In this document: positions 1-8,875 of the stretch, in pieces
Layout of the letters: every line of letters starts with the position of its first letter
Position numbering within the stretch: the stretch's first letter is position 1
Source of the DNA: Hyphomicrobium sp.
GTDB taxonomy: Bacteria > Pseudomonadota > Alphaproteobacteria > Rhizobiales > Hyphomicrobiaceae
Reading direction: 5' to 3'
Length of the DNA: 64,000 nucleotides
NCBI GenBank assembly: GCA_002928515.1
Contig: PERI01000009.1
Location: 1-64,000, forward strand
Position numbers and translations under genes: made by a program
Notes under the pieces: generated by a model
What the model was told of the DNA's origin: nothing
What the model saw: only the letters and a program-made list of their open reading frames with translations
Database searches by the model: none

Positions 1-66
1 GCCAGCGGTCAGACCGCCTGCCAGCAAGCCTGCGGCCACCAGGGCACTAAGACTATACTTGTTCAT
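1..66 (-). CDS. N-terminus of a secreted protein (cut by window edge)
   Basis: Only the first 22 codons are inside the window. They begin MNKYSLSALVAAGLL and continue as a small-residue hydrophobic stretch, which reads as a signal peptide. A GGGAG Shine-Dalgarno lies about 7 bases before the ATG (complement of 64-66). The mature protein is outside the window, so no function can be given. Confidence 0.6.
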   Translation of the reverse strand, partial: MNKYSLSALVAAGLLAGGLTAG

Positions 67-405
67 TGAGCTACTCCCGTCTGCTTCAATTTTGAATGTC
101 AGGCGGAACTTTACGCCGCTCAACCCAACACCACTGTTACAACCCGTAGTCGTCTAACCCGTCATCAAACCCTACGTTGGCGGTCTACGGGTTGCCCCCC
201 GATTACCGCTCAGGTGGATACCTAAAGCAGATATGATTCGCCTAGGAAATGGGCTTGTCGCAATTGTCCATGGAATTCGCCTGTCTTGTGACACAAAAGT
301 CACGAGTAATTTCGGCCGAAAAACGCATAATTTGCTGAGTGAACTGCGTGTAAAGCGCTTTCGTCACTTCGATGAGTTGGGAAAAAATCCATGTGGGTTC
401 TCAGC
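67..405. other. intergenic region without a recognised gene
   Basis: This stretch lies between the stop of the leftward membrane-protein gene and the start of the leftward secreted-protein gene at the window edge. It should hold the latter's promoter. I saw no convincing ORF, RNA gene or rho-independent terminator in it. Confidence 0.4.
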
Positions 406-870
406 TTAGCTTTCGCGCGGGTCATGGCCGCGGGCCATTTGTTGGGCACTCAACCGGCCTTGGAAAAAGCGCTGCGAAAGAAACGCGAGTATAATGACGA
501 GGAGTGCAGCGGAGTGGGTGATCAGCACCATTCCTGGGCGATCCGCATAACTTGCGAGCACAAACTGCTCATAAAATGCCGGGTGGAAGCGTTCGACCTG
601 CCCAAAACTCCAGCGGTACTGTTCCAGCATGGAGTCGAGCAAAAGATAGGCATTCGACAGTGCATTGCCGTTGATCCACTCGAACCCTGCGATGCCAAAA
701 ATGCTGAGAATTCGCGCGGGCCAATTCAGGCGTTCGACGGCTGAACCGTAAATGAAAACAAGGGCGAAGAGCGCGATGTGGACCGAGACAAAAAACTGCC
801 AAAGAAAGTCGATTTGTTCGCGCGCGTCCATGATGGCTTCGACGAGTGTCGGTTCTTCCAGCAACGCCAT
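406..870 (-). CDS. small integral membrane protein, unknown function
   Basis: This gene encodes 154 residues starting MALLEEPTLVEAIMDAREQ. Hydrophobic segments fall near residues 24-42, 50-65 and 115-130, suggesting two or three membrane helices, and the C-terminus is polar. I do not recognise the family. The start at 870 is the only good ATG; the upstream GGGAT is a weak ribosome-binding site. It is transcribed away from opgGH, so it is probably not part of that operon. A plus-strand ORF over the same bases is a shadow. Confidence 0.6.
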   Translation of the reverse strand: MALLEEPTLVEAIMDAREQIDFLWQFFVSVHIALFALVFIYGSAVERLNWPARILSIFGIAGFEWINGNALSNAYLLLDSMLEQYRWSFGQVERFHPAFYEQFVLASYADRPGMVLITHSAALLVIILAFLSQRFFQGRLSAQQMARGHDPRES

Positions 871-1164
871 ACTCTGATCCCCACGCCGTCTTTTCCCAGC
901 ACGCTTGCTCTATAAACGAGGATGATGGGGTCACCAATCGTCATGTTGCGTGGTTTGGCGCAACGTACTTGTGTCTGGCCGCGAAGTTTTGGTGGTGGCG
1001 ACGATAATGTCACACAAGTCAGCGGCTTGAGTGGAAAATCTGCCACAATCGCGCCGTACCGATCCGCATTGCAACCGATCTATGCTGCGCCGCGTTTGTG
1101 AGCAGTCTGAAGACGGTACACAGGATTAGTCGATCGCCGACGTATGGATCGGGCAGAGATTGGA

Positions 1165-2751
1165 ATGACACGAGAGACGTTCGACCGTAGATCGGTCTTG
1201 GAAATGAGTTTGGCGTTGGCTTCCGTGCTTGCGTTGGCGAAATCTGCATTGAATTCTGATTTGGTGTTCGCGCAGGATGCGTCCGTCGTACCAACGCCGT
1301 CGCCGGACCAACAGGCCGCAGTTCCTGCTTTCACAACAGATAATGTCAAGGCTACAGCGAAAAAGTTGGCTGAAAGCGAGTACGTGAAGCCGACCGTCGA
1401 GCTTCCGCCGCCGTTCGATAAATTATCCTACGATCAGTATCGCGATATCCGTTTTCGCAGAGAGAATGCGCTTTGGCATGGCGACAAACTCGATTTTGAG
1501 CTGCAACCTTTTCCAATGGGCTGGCTGTACGATGCCCCGGTTGCGCTGTGGATTGTCGAAGGCGGGCAGCCGAGACAGCTGGTTGCCGATGGAAAACTAT
1601 TCTCCATCGGGCCTTTAATTGGCACTGGGCCCGAAGCGGCGCCATTTGGATTTTCCGGATTTCGCATTCACGGACCGATCAATCGCGCCGACTATTTCGA
1701 TGAGTACGTCGTGTTTCAGGGCGCGAGTTACCTGCGAGCGGTCGGACGCAAGCAAGCGTATGGCGCATCGGCGCGCGGTCTTGCTTTGAATACGGCGCGG
1801 CCAGGCGGCGAAGAATTCCCGATGTTCCGATCGTTCTGGATCGAAAAACCTCAATCGGGTGCGAGCGAAGTCGTGGTCCATGCGCTACTCGATAGTCCGT
1901 CAACAACCGGTGCCTATAAGTATGTCATCAAGCCAGGCGAAGCGACGGTGATGGATGTCGAGGCAACTCTTTATCCGCGCAAAGTCTTGACGCATGTCGG
2001 TATCGCGCCGCTGACCAGCATGTTTTTCCACGGACCGGCCGATCAAAGGCCGATGACGGATTTTCGTCCGTCTGTGCACGACAGCGAAGGGCTCGCGATG
2101 TGGAATGGAAGCGGCGAGCGCTTATGGCGTCCGTTGACCAATCCCAAGACACTGCAAGTCAGCGCATTCTTGGATAAAGATCCGAAAGGCTTTGGTTTGT
2201 GGCAGCGCGACCGCGCCTTTGCATCGTTTCAAGATCTCGAAGCGCGTTATGAGCGCAGGCCTTCGGTTTGGGTTGAGCCGAAAGGGGCTTGGGGTGAAGG
2301 CTACATCGAGCTGATCGAAATTCCGGTCGATGATGAAATTCACGACAACATCGTCGCGTACTGGAAGCCGAAGGTTAATTTAGAGCCGGGTGTTGAGCAT
2401 TCTCACGCGTATCGCTTGCATTGGTCAGAGCATGTGCCAGCGTCATGGTCAGGCGCCCGCGTCGCTAAGACGCGCATCGGTCATTCTAAAACTCCGGAAA
2501 CTTTTCTGTTCGTCATCGATTTAACAGGAAGTGCTGTTGAAGATGTTCGCGATCTACCGGTGGCGGACGTTTCGGCCAGCACAGGTGAAGTGACGAACGT
2601 TGTTGTTCAACGTAATCCGGAAATTACTGGGTTGCGCGTGTCGTTTGAATTGAAGCCTGACGGTGCCGATCTCGTCGAGTTGCGCTTCGTGCTTAAAGCT
2701 CAGGACCAAGCGGTTTCAGAAAGCTGGCTGTATCGATGGACGAAGCCGTAA
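1165..2751 (+). CDS. opgG: periplasmic glucan biosynthesis protein OpgG/MdoG family
   Basis: OpgG/OpgD-family periplasmic protein needed to build or branch osmoregulated periplasmic glucans. It is about 528 residues from the ATG at 1165; an in-frame ATG at 1144 lacks a ribosome-binding site. The N-terminus carries DRRSVLEM followed by a hydrophobic stretch, a plausible but imperfect twin-arginine signal as in OpgD. Family hallmarks follow, including YDQYRDIRFRRENALW near the start of the mature protein and FPMFRSFWIEKP mid-protein. Its end overlaps the start of opgH by 16 bases, so the two are translationally coupled. OpgG versus OpgD cannot be settled by eye; the pairing with opgH favours opgG. 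Confidence 0.9.
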   Translation: MTRETFDRRSVLEMSLALASVLALAKSALNSDLVFAQDASVVPTPSPDQQAAVPAFTTDNVKATAKKLAESEYVKPTVELPPPFDKLSYDQYRDIRFRRENALWHGDKLDFELQPFPMGWLYDAPVALWIVEGGQPRQLVADGKLFSIGPLIGTGPEAAPFGFSGFRIHGPINRADYFDEYVVFQGASYLRAVGRKQAYGASARGLALNTARPGGEEFPMFRSFWIEKPQSGASEVVVHALLDSPSTTGAYKYVIKPGEATVMDVEATLYPRKVLTHVGIAPLTSMFFHGPADQRPMTDFRPSVHDSEGLAMWNGSGERLWRPLTNPKTLQVSAFLDKDPKGFGLWQRDRAFASFQDLEARYERRPSVWVEPKGAWGEGYIELIEIPVDDEIHDNIVAYWKPKVNLEPGVEHSHAYRLHWSEHVPASWSGARVAKTRIGHSKTPETFLFVIDLTGSAVEDVRDLPVADVSASTGEVTNVVVQRNPEITGLRVSFELKPDGADLVELRFVLKAQDQAVSESWLYRWTKP

Positions 2752-4721
2752 ACGAAAATTTCATCGGACCACCGCCAGCTAGTGCACTCACGCCGATTTT
2801 AGATGCCGGTCCTTGGGTCAAACTGCCCGAACAATTTGAAATGGACATGCCAGAGCAGGATTTCTCTGAAATTCCTGCATTGGACACTTCGCGTTCAGCG
2901 AGTTTGCAGCAACCTAAGCGACGCGGTTATTGGGTGCCTCGCGCAGCGATTTTTGTCGGTGCTGGGGTTCTCACAGCGGCCTTTGCCTATGAGTTGTTCA
3001 ACATTCTCGCGTTTGCGGTGATGACACCGCTCCAGTTTCTGTTTTTGGTTCTATCAACGATTTCGTTCGGATGGATAGCAGTTGGTAGTCTGAGTGCTGC
3101 GTTGGGGTTTTTGCCGCTGTTTGCCGGAGAGCGCCCCGACACCATTCCATTGCAACCGCTCGACACACCCATGCGCACGCGCACGGCGCTTCTATTCCCC
3201 GTCTATCACGAAGATCCCGCTCGGATTGCTGGCGCTATCCAAGCGATGGCAGATGAACTTCAAGCTCTCGACCGGTCGCAACATTTCGATGTGTTTGTCT
3301 TGTCGGATACGCGCGGCGATGAAGCCGGTCGGTTGGAAGCGACTGCCTATCGCGCGTTGTCTGACGCATTGTCATCTGTGTTGCCTGTTTATTATCGCCG
3401 TCGTCGCGAGAACACAGCACGCAAGGCTGGCAATATTGCCGATTGGGTCGAGCGGTTCGGTGGCGCCTATCAGCAATTCGTCATTCTGGACGCTGACAGC
3501 GTGATGTCGGGTTCAACACTGGTATCGTTGACGCTCGCCATGGAGCGCGATCCGAATGCCGGTCTCATTCAAACTGTGCCGCGCCTTGTCGGCGGGCATA
3601 CGCTTCTGCAGCGTTTGCAGCAATTCGCGTCCAATACTTATGGACCCGCTGTCGCCGCCGGTATTGCGTTCTGGCATCGCGACCAGGGCAATTATTGGGG
3701 TCATAACGCGATTATTCGTACGGAAGCTTTTGCCACGGCTGCCGGGCTGCCAGATTTGCCAGGGCGCAAGCCGTTTGGCGGGCACATCATGAGCCACGAT
3801 TTTGTCGAAGCCGTGCTTTTGCAGCGCGCGGGATGGGGTGTGCACATGATGCCCACACTGCCGGGCTCGTATGAAGGCATGCCGCCGAACATCGTTGATG
3901 TTGTCGTGCGCGACCGGCGCTGGGCTCAAGGCAACCTGCAACATCTCGCCATTGTCTCACAGCCCGGTGTGACGGCTATGGGTCGCGTTCATCTCGGTAT
4001 GGGTGCTGCTTCGTATTTGATTTCGGCCGTTTGGGCTGCTTCGCTGATTGTAGGTATCGTACTCGCGCTGCAAGGCAGCCAGATTATTCCCAGCTATTTC
4101 CAGGACTCGCGCACGCTCTTTCCGATTTGGCCGATCATCGATCCGGGCGCGGCCCTGCGCTTGTTCTTGGCGACCCTCGCGGTCGTGTTGCTGCCCAAAG
4201 GCTTGGGTCTCATTCTGGAATGGAAGCGCGCAAGGTTGACTCGTGATGCGGGTCATGCGGTGCGCAGTACGTTCGGTGTGATGTATGAAACTGTGTTTTC
4301 CATGCTCATCGCTCCGATCTTGATGCTGACGCAGACGGTTGGTTCGTTGCAAATTTTGGCCGGCTACGACTCCGGTTGGAACGCGCAAAAGCGCGACGAC
4401 GGAGCCTTAGCGTTTGCAGATGCCATGTGGTTTGCGCGTTGGCATACGGGTATTGGCATCGTTGTCGCCGCTATCGCGTGGAAAATTTCGCTTGGCCTAC
4501 TCGCCTGGATGGCACCAGTTGTTTTAGGGCTTTTGCTGGCCGGACCGGTGAGCTGGCTGACATCGCGTCGTGCAGGTCCGCTGGCACGATGGTCGCTCGC
4601 TACTGCGGAAGATCGCAAGCCACCGCCGATTTTGATTGCGACGGAAACGTGCGCTTTGGCCTGGAGCGATCGGATCAAATCTCTGACGACCGAAAACCTG
4701 CCTGAACGCGTGGCGGCTTAA
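2736..4721 (+). CDS. opgH: glucans biosynthesis glucosyltransferase H
   Basis: Inner-membrane family-2 glycosyltransferase that polymerises the glucose backbone of periplasmic glucans from UDP-glucose. The 661 residues include two N-terminal membrane helices (about 70-120), a cytoplasmic GT2 domain with FVLSDTRGDE, the LDADS metal-binding motif (about 250-254) and RRWAQGN (about 393-399, the Q/RxxRW-type acceptor motif), then several C-terminal helices from about 420 on. It is shorter than the roughly 850-residue enterobacterial protein, having a short cytoplasmic N-terminus, as is usual for alphaproteobacterial forms. The start at 2736 overlaps the end of opgG. Confidence 0.93.
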   Translation: MDEAVNENFIGPPPASALTPILDAGPWVKLPEQFEMDMPEQDFSEIPALDTSRSASLQQPKRRGYWVPRAAIFVGAGVLTAAFAYELFNILAFAVMTPLQFLFLVLSTISFGWIAVGSLSAALGFLPLFAGERPDTIPLQPLDTPMRTRTALLFPVYHEDPARIAGAIQAMADELQALDRSQHFDVFVLSDTRGDEAGRLEATAYRALSDALSSVLPVYYRRRRENTARKAGNIADWVERFGGAYQQFVILDADSVMSGSTLVSLTLAMERDPNAGLIQTVPRLVGGHTLLQRLQQFASNTYGPAVAAGIAFWHRDQGNYWGHNAIIRTEAFATAAGLPDLPGRKPFGGHIMSHDFVEAVLLQRAGWGVHMMPTLPGSYEGMPPNIVDVVVRDRRWAQGNLQHLAIVSQPGVTAMGRVHLGMGAASYLISAVWAASLIVGIVLALQGSQIIPSYFQDSRTLFPIWPIIDPGAALRLFLATLAVVLLPKGLGLILEWKRARLTRDAGHAVRSTFGVMYETVFSMLIAPILMLTQTVGSLQILAGYDSGWNAQKRDDGALAFADAMWFARWHTGIGIVVAAIAWKISLGLLAWMAPVVLGLLLAGPVSWLTSRRAGPLARWSLATAEDRKPPPILIATETCALAWSDRIKSLTTENLPERVAA

Positions 4722-4727
4722 TCTTCG

Positions 4728-5813
4728 TCAACGTGATGCGTCCTTGGTTGGGTCATCACGCGTGTCGCGTGGGTTACGTGTTGGTTCTGTTGCCGCGCCG
4801 CGCATAGAGCGAAATAGCTCGGCGAAAATTTCTCGGACGCGCAATGGCTCGGCATCTAGGAATGGCAGTGGCCGCATCACTTCGACAGCGGCAACCCCCA
4901 ATCGTGCCGTGAGTGCACCATTGAATGCGCCTTCCCCCAATCGCCGCGAGACGCGACGCAGCATATCTTGGCCGACGAATTGGCCGAGCAAATCGTCGGT
5001 CATCGCCACGCCGCCCGTCGCAATGATATGGCCGACGACGAGGCGTGCCAAACGTAGCCCGCCCATGACGCCAGGGCGGCCACCATAAAGGCCTGCCAGA
5101 TTGCGAAACATGCGCACGTTTTCGACCAAGACGTAGATCATGCCGAGCCACAGGATCGGCGATAAGGCGGTGACGGTTGCAACGCGCTTACCTGACGCGA
5201 GAATGATACGCCGCGCTTCCTGATCGAGCGGCACAAGCACGTCGCGATCGGCAAGGCGCAGTAGTTGTCCGGGTTCTAAAACGTCACCGGCATGATCGGC
5301 GAGCCGTGCCAAGCCCCACTTCATATCGGGGCGGCCACGATAGTGAGCAGTGAGCGCGGCAACTGCTTTACGTTCGGCTTTGAGGTCTTTGGCGGAGAGT
5401 GCGGCGGATATCGATTTTCGCAAGTGCGACATGCGCGCTAAACGGCGAAAACCGATCAGTTCGCGCGCGAGCACGACGAACAAAGCAAAGCCAATGATGC
5501 CGAGCAATGCTGCTGCGACCCAGCCGATCCAATCCTGACGCTCAAGGGCAATCGATACGAAACGCGTGAACCACAAACCGAGGGCGAGTGCTGCAAGCGC
5601 CATCGAGGCAGAAACAACGACGGCGCCCCAGCGTACGCCGCGTTTCAAATCTGCGGTTGTCAACGATCGCGGCTGGGCTGCGTTGCGAACCGATGTCGTG
5701 TCGCCGGACGGCTCGAAGAGATCTTCGTTTGATGAGGCGAGTGCAGGATCGTCGAGCTTGAATACTCGTGGGGCTCGCGGTGGTGGAGATGGCGCTTGCT
5801 TGGGATCGGTCAT
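4728..5813 (-). CDS. YcjF-like membrane protein (TIGR01620/DUF697)
   Basis: 361-residue protein with a proline-rich N-terminus, two membrane helices near residues 62-85 and 97-118, and a C-terminal DUF697-type domain with further hydrophobic segments (ATVTALSPILWLGMIYVL near 208). It belongs to the YcjF/TIGR01620 family, which almost always accompanies YcjX. Its ATG overlaps the stop of ycjX by four bases (ATGA), so the two are translationally coupled. In enterobacteria ycjX and ycjF are stress-induced with the psp genes, but no psp genes are visible here. The biochemical role is not established. It converges on opgH, with six bases between the stops. Confidence 0.82.
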   Translation of the reverse strand: MTDPKQAPSPPPRAPRVFKLDDPALASSNEDLFEPSGDTTSVRNAAQPRSLTTADLKRGVRWGAVVVSASMALAALALGLWFTRFVSIALERQDWIGWVAAALLGIIGFALFVVLARELIGFRRLARMSHLRKSISAALSAKDLKAERKAVAALTAHYRGRPDMKWGLARLADHAGDVLEPGQLLRLADRDVLVPLDQEARRIILASGKRVATVTALSPILWLGMIYVLVENVRMFRNLAGLYGGRPGVMGGLRLARLVVGHIIATGGVAMTDDLLGQFVGQDMLRRVSRRLGEGAFNGALTARLGVAAVEVMRPLPFLDAEPLRVREIFAELFRSMRGAATEPTRNPRDTRDDPTKDASR

Positions 5814-7291
5814 GCCAAATCATCCGCGATTAAGAAGTCGAGCGCTCTATCCAAACGAATATGGGGTAATGCAACGGGCTTTACAGCCTGAGGGTTGAGA
5901 TCGATGCGTGGCGGACGAAAGCGCACGAGCGATAAGGATCCGGGAGATGACGTGCGCGCAGCATCGAGGGCCGCGACGGGGTCGGCGGTCAAATCACCCG
6001 GAAAAATGGCCGCTTCTGTTGCTCCATCGAAGATCGTGTTGCCAATCCGCTCGCCTGGCAACGGTGTGCCCCGTAGGCATGGCAGGGTCTCGTTTTTCAC
6101 TGTGACGGTCGTTTCGCGCGTCGCGCGCAGAGCTGATAGGGCCATCGTTTCGACGCCCGCGCCTTCGTTTTGCGCGCGTTGTTTTGTGCGCTCGACAACG
6201 AGTTTCAAGATGGCCGCCAATCGGTCGTGGCTGGATGCCGGTAAATGGTCGGCTTTGGTTGCCGCAAAGAGGACTTTTTCAATGCGCTTGCCGAGAATGA
6301 GCGACATCCAACTGTTGGCACCTGGGCGAAACGCCGACAGCACGGATTGAAGCGCGCGTTCTAGTTCGCTGACGGCGCTCGTGCCTTGATCCAAGGCGCC
6401 CAACACGTCGATCAAAACGATCTGACGATCGAGACGTGCGAAATGCTGCTCGAAGAAGGGTCGCACGACCTGTGCTTTATAGCTTTCAAATCGGCGCGCC
6501 ATCATGGCAGCCAGCGATCCGCGCGGCAGGTTCGATGCGGATGCGAGGGGCATGGGAAAGAACGTGAGGAGCGGCGAGCCTTCCAAGTCGCCGGGCAGAA
6601 GAAAACGTCCCGGTGCGAGTGTCGCTTGAGCGCCGCTGGCGCGCACGTCATTCAAATAGGTCGTAAACAGGCGCGTGCCGATCATGGCGATCTGCTCATC
6701 CTCGCTTGCTGCCGGGTCGGTACCTGCGAGAAAGTCGAGCCAGGGTTTGGCCAGCCCTGCGCGGTCCGGCGCGACAGCTAAGTTCAACGCTTCGCGTGAG
6801 AAGGCGTCGTAGTCTTGCGTCAGAAGTGGCAGGTCGATGAGCCACTCGCCAGGATAATCGACGATATCCAAGTGTAGCTTGGACATTCCAAGCGCGCGCT
6901 TCCAAGCCAGGTCCGAGCGATATTCAATGGTGACGCGCAGTTCAGATATGCGGCGCGTGCTGTCGGGCCAGACCGGTGGGTTGGCAGACAAATCCGCACA
7001 GTGGGATTCGTAATCGAAACGCGGAACGCTGTCGTCGGGTTGTGGTTCGAGATAGGCGCGTACAATGCGGCCTTGCGCGTCGGCCGAGAAGAACGGCAAA
7101 CGTCCGCCAGAGACGAGATTGCGGACCAATGAGGTGATAAAAACAGTTTTGCCTGAGCGCGCCAAGCCGGTCACGCCAAGGCGAACCGACGGCGTCAGGA
7201 AATCGCCCAAGCGGGATTGGTATTGACCCAGCAGGGTTTGAGCGGACTTTAAAAGATCGGCGTAAGATTGTTCAGCCAATGCGCCACACAT
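5810..7291 (-). CDS. ycjX: YcjX-family P-loop NTPase (DUF463)
   Basis: 493-residue nucleoside-triphosphatase of the YcjX family. The Walker A motif is GVTGLARSGKTVFITSL (about residues 38-54). The family block LHLDIVDYPGEWL lies near residue 140 and a VLIDVLGALDQG Walker-B-like strand near 295. The length matches the family. It is the first gene of a two-gene unit with the YcjF-like gene. No good ribosome-binding site precedes the ATG at 7291; a TTG five codons in is an alternative start. The family is linked to envelope or phage-shock-type stress, but its exact role is unknown. Confidence 0.88.
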   Translation of the reverse strand: MCGALAEQSYADLLKSAQTLLGQYQSRLGDFLTPSVRLGVTGLARSGKTVFITSLVRNLVSGGRLPFFSADAQGRIVRAYLEPQPDDSVPRFDYESHCADLSANPPVWPDSTRRISELRVTIEYRSDLAWKRALGMSKLHLDIVDYPGEWLIDLPLLTQDYDAFSREALNLAVAPDRAGLAKPWLDFLAGTDPAASEDEQIAMIGTRLFTTYLNDVRASGAQATLAPGRFLLPGDLEGSPLLTFFPMPLASASNLPRGSLAAMMARRFESYKAQVVRPFFEQHFARLDRQIVLIDVLGALDQGTSAVSELERALQSVLSAFRPGANSWMSLILGKRIEKVLFAATKADHLPASSHDRLAAILKLVVERTKQRAQNEGAGVETMALSALRATRETTVTVKNETLPCLRGTPLPGERIGNTIFDGATEAAIFPGDLTADPVAALDAARTSSPGSLSLVRFRPPRIDLNPQAVKPVALPHIRLDRALDFLIADDLA

Positions 7292-7356
7292 TCAAAAAAA
7301 GGACTGTGAAGTCTCTTGTGTGACGTATCATGTGGGGCGCGGCAAGGCGTGCTTCA

Positions 7357-7393
7357 AACTAAAACACGCGGGGCTGGCGCTCCGCGTGTTGGT
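7357..7393 (-). terminator. rho-independent terminator after the 28-residue peptide gene
   Basis: A perfect 9-bp stem, AACACGCGG (7363-7371) with CCGCGTGTT (7382-7390), has a 10-base loop. On the minus strand it is followed by TTTTAGTTT. It lies just downstream of the short ORF ending at 7400, so that ORF has its own terminator. Confidence 0.75.
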
Positions 7394-7399
7394 TTATTC

Positions 7400-7486
7400 T
7401 TATCCGTAAAATACGACCGCAACACCTGCGGCCATCACGGTCAGCCCCATCAACATGATGACGCCGCTTCTGAGAAATTCCGACAT
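7400..7486 (-). CDS. 28-residue single-pass membrane peptide
   Basis: A short ORF beginning MSEFLRSGVIMLMGLTVMAA and ending in a hydrophobic tail, so almost the whole peptide is one transmembrane helix. Support comes from a near-perfect Shine-Dalgarno (AAGGAGG, five or six bases before the ATG) and a strong terminator right after the stop. Longer reading in the same frame (up to 7639) has no ribosome-binding site and looks spurious. I do not recognise the family. It could be a small regulatory or complex-stabilising membrane peptide; that is inference only. Confidence 0.6.
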   Translation of the reverse strand: MSEFLRSGVIMLMGLTVMAAGVAVVFYG

Positions 7487-7721
7487 AGGACCCTCCTTTA
7501 GGGTCGATGTTTGACAGGTCCGTTTCCGGTCTGTCGCGCGCCATGTCTCGGTTGATCGAGATGCGCTGCGCCATTTCAATTGAGAGGACTGTACGCCTGA
7601 AGCATTGAACGATTGCTGAAGACGCAGTTCATGTCTCATTCATGTGCGGATTCGAGATTTTTGACACGGGCGATCACGATGGCTTGCGCGCATTGTTGTC
7701 GCGAGATGCACAAAGGTGACG

Positions 7722-8567
7722 TTATTCGCTGCGTTTGCGGGTCATAAATGCAAGACGTTCGAGCAGATGTGCGTCTTGCTCGTTTTTGATCAGCGCTCCG
7801 GCAAGAGGCGGCACAAGTTTACGTGGATCGTTTTCACGCAACAATGCTGGATCGATGTCGTCATTGAGCAACAGCTTGAGCCAATCCAAAAGCTCCGATG
7901 TGGATGGTTTTTTCTTTAATCCCGGCACGTCGCGCAAATCGTAAAATACACGTAACGCCTCGTTGACGAGGCGACCTTTGAGCCCGGGGTAGTGGACTTC
8001 GACGATCTGGCGCATCGTCTCGGCGTCGGGGAACTTAATGAAATGGAAAAAGCAGCGGCGCAGGAATGCGTCGGGCAATTCCTTCTCGTTGTTTGACGTG
8101 ATGATGACGATGGGGCGTGTCGTGGCTTTGATCGTCTCGCCGGTTTCGTAAACGAAGAACTCCATACGATCGAGTTCCTGCAACAGGTCGTTGGGAAACT
8201 CGATGTCGGCTTTGTCGATCTCGTCGATCAAGAGGACGGCGCGTTTTTCACGGGTGAACGCGTCCCAGAGTTTGCCGCGCTTGATGTAGTTGGCGATGTT
8301 CTTGACGCGCTCATCGCCAAGCTGGCCGTCACGCAGGCGCGAGACCGCGTCGTATTCATAAAGGCCCTGCTGCGCCTTCGTCGTCGATTTGACGTGCCAC
8401 TCAATCAGTTCAAGCCCAAGGGATTTGGCGACTTCGGCAGCTAAAACCGATTTGCCGGTGCCTGGCTCACCTTTGATGAGAAGTGGGCGCTGCAACGTGA
8501 TGGCTGCATTCACCGCAATCTTGAGATCGCCGGTCGCGACATATGAGGTGCTGCCTTCAAACTGCAT
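7722..8567 (-). CDS. MoxR-type AAA+ ATPase
   Basis: 281-residue AAA+ ATPase of the MoxR/CoxD group. Walker A is GEPGTGKS (about residues 34-41), Walker B AVLLIDEIDKAD (about 109-120), sensor 1 VIITSNNEKELPDAFLRR with its arginine finger, and the C-terminal lid follows. MoxR proteins act as chaperones that help assemble metal-containing or multi-subunit enzymes, usually with a VWA-domain partner. None is adjacent here; the partner might lie elsewhere. The weak AGGA sits about 11 bases before the ATG at 8567. Confidence 0.88.
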   Translation of the reverse strand: MQFEGSTSYVATGDLKIAVNAAITLQRPLLIKGEPGTGKSVLAAEVAKSLGLELIEWHVKSTTKAQQGLYEYDAVSRLRDGQLGDERVKNIANYIKRGKLWDAFTREKRAVLLIDEIDKADIEFPNDLLQELDRMEFFVYETGETIKATTRPIVIITSNNEKELPDAFLRRCFFHFIKFPDAETMRQIVEVHYPGLKGRLVNEALRVFYDLRDVPGLKKKPSTSELLDWLKLLLNDDIDPALLRENDPRKLVPPLAGALIKNEQDAHLLERLAFMTRKRSE

Positions 8568-8764
8568 GGGATATGAATTCCTGATCGAACATAAATTAAA
8601 CTAGTTGGCAGAACGACAGTTCAGCAAGGTGGCGCATGCGCGCGAGGCAAGGCTGCGGACACAGGATAAAATTCCTGCTACAGGGCGAACTAGGGCTCGT
8701 TAACCCATTGTTGTTAAATGTAAAAATTTAAAATCTCGAAATTTAGTGTGTCGAAGGCACACGC

Positions 8765-8793
8765 TTGACTTAGGCGTTCTGAACCTTAGATAT
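8765..8793 (+). promoter_or_regulatory. predicted sigma70-type promoter of the dksA-like gene
   Basis: TTGACT (8765-8770) and AGATAT (8788-8793) are separated by 17 bases, placing a start point near 8800 and a leader of about 75 bases before the ATG at 8876. This is the only strong promoter match in the 308-base gap between the MoxR and dksA-like genes. The rest of the gap is A+T-rich with no gene. Confidence 0.5.
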
Positions 8794-8875
8794 CGTGCCG
8801 CCAACGTACGGGTCGAGGTCGAGTCGTTCTTTGGAATTGAATTATCGCGCACACGAGCCTCATGGGAGGCCGACG

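Noticed and set aside
8699-8717. GTTAACCCATTGTTGTTAA as a CtrA site
   Set aside because: The two TTAA halves are ten bases apart instead of seven.
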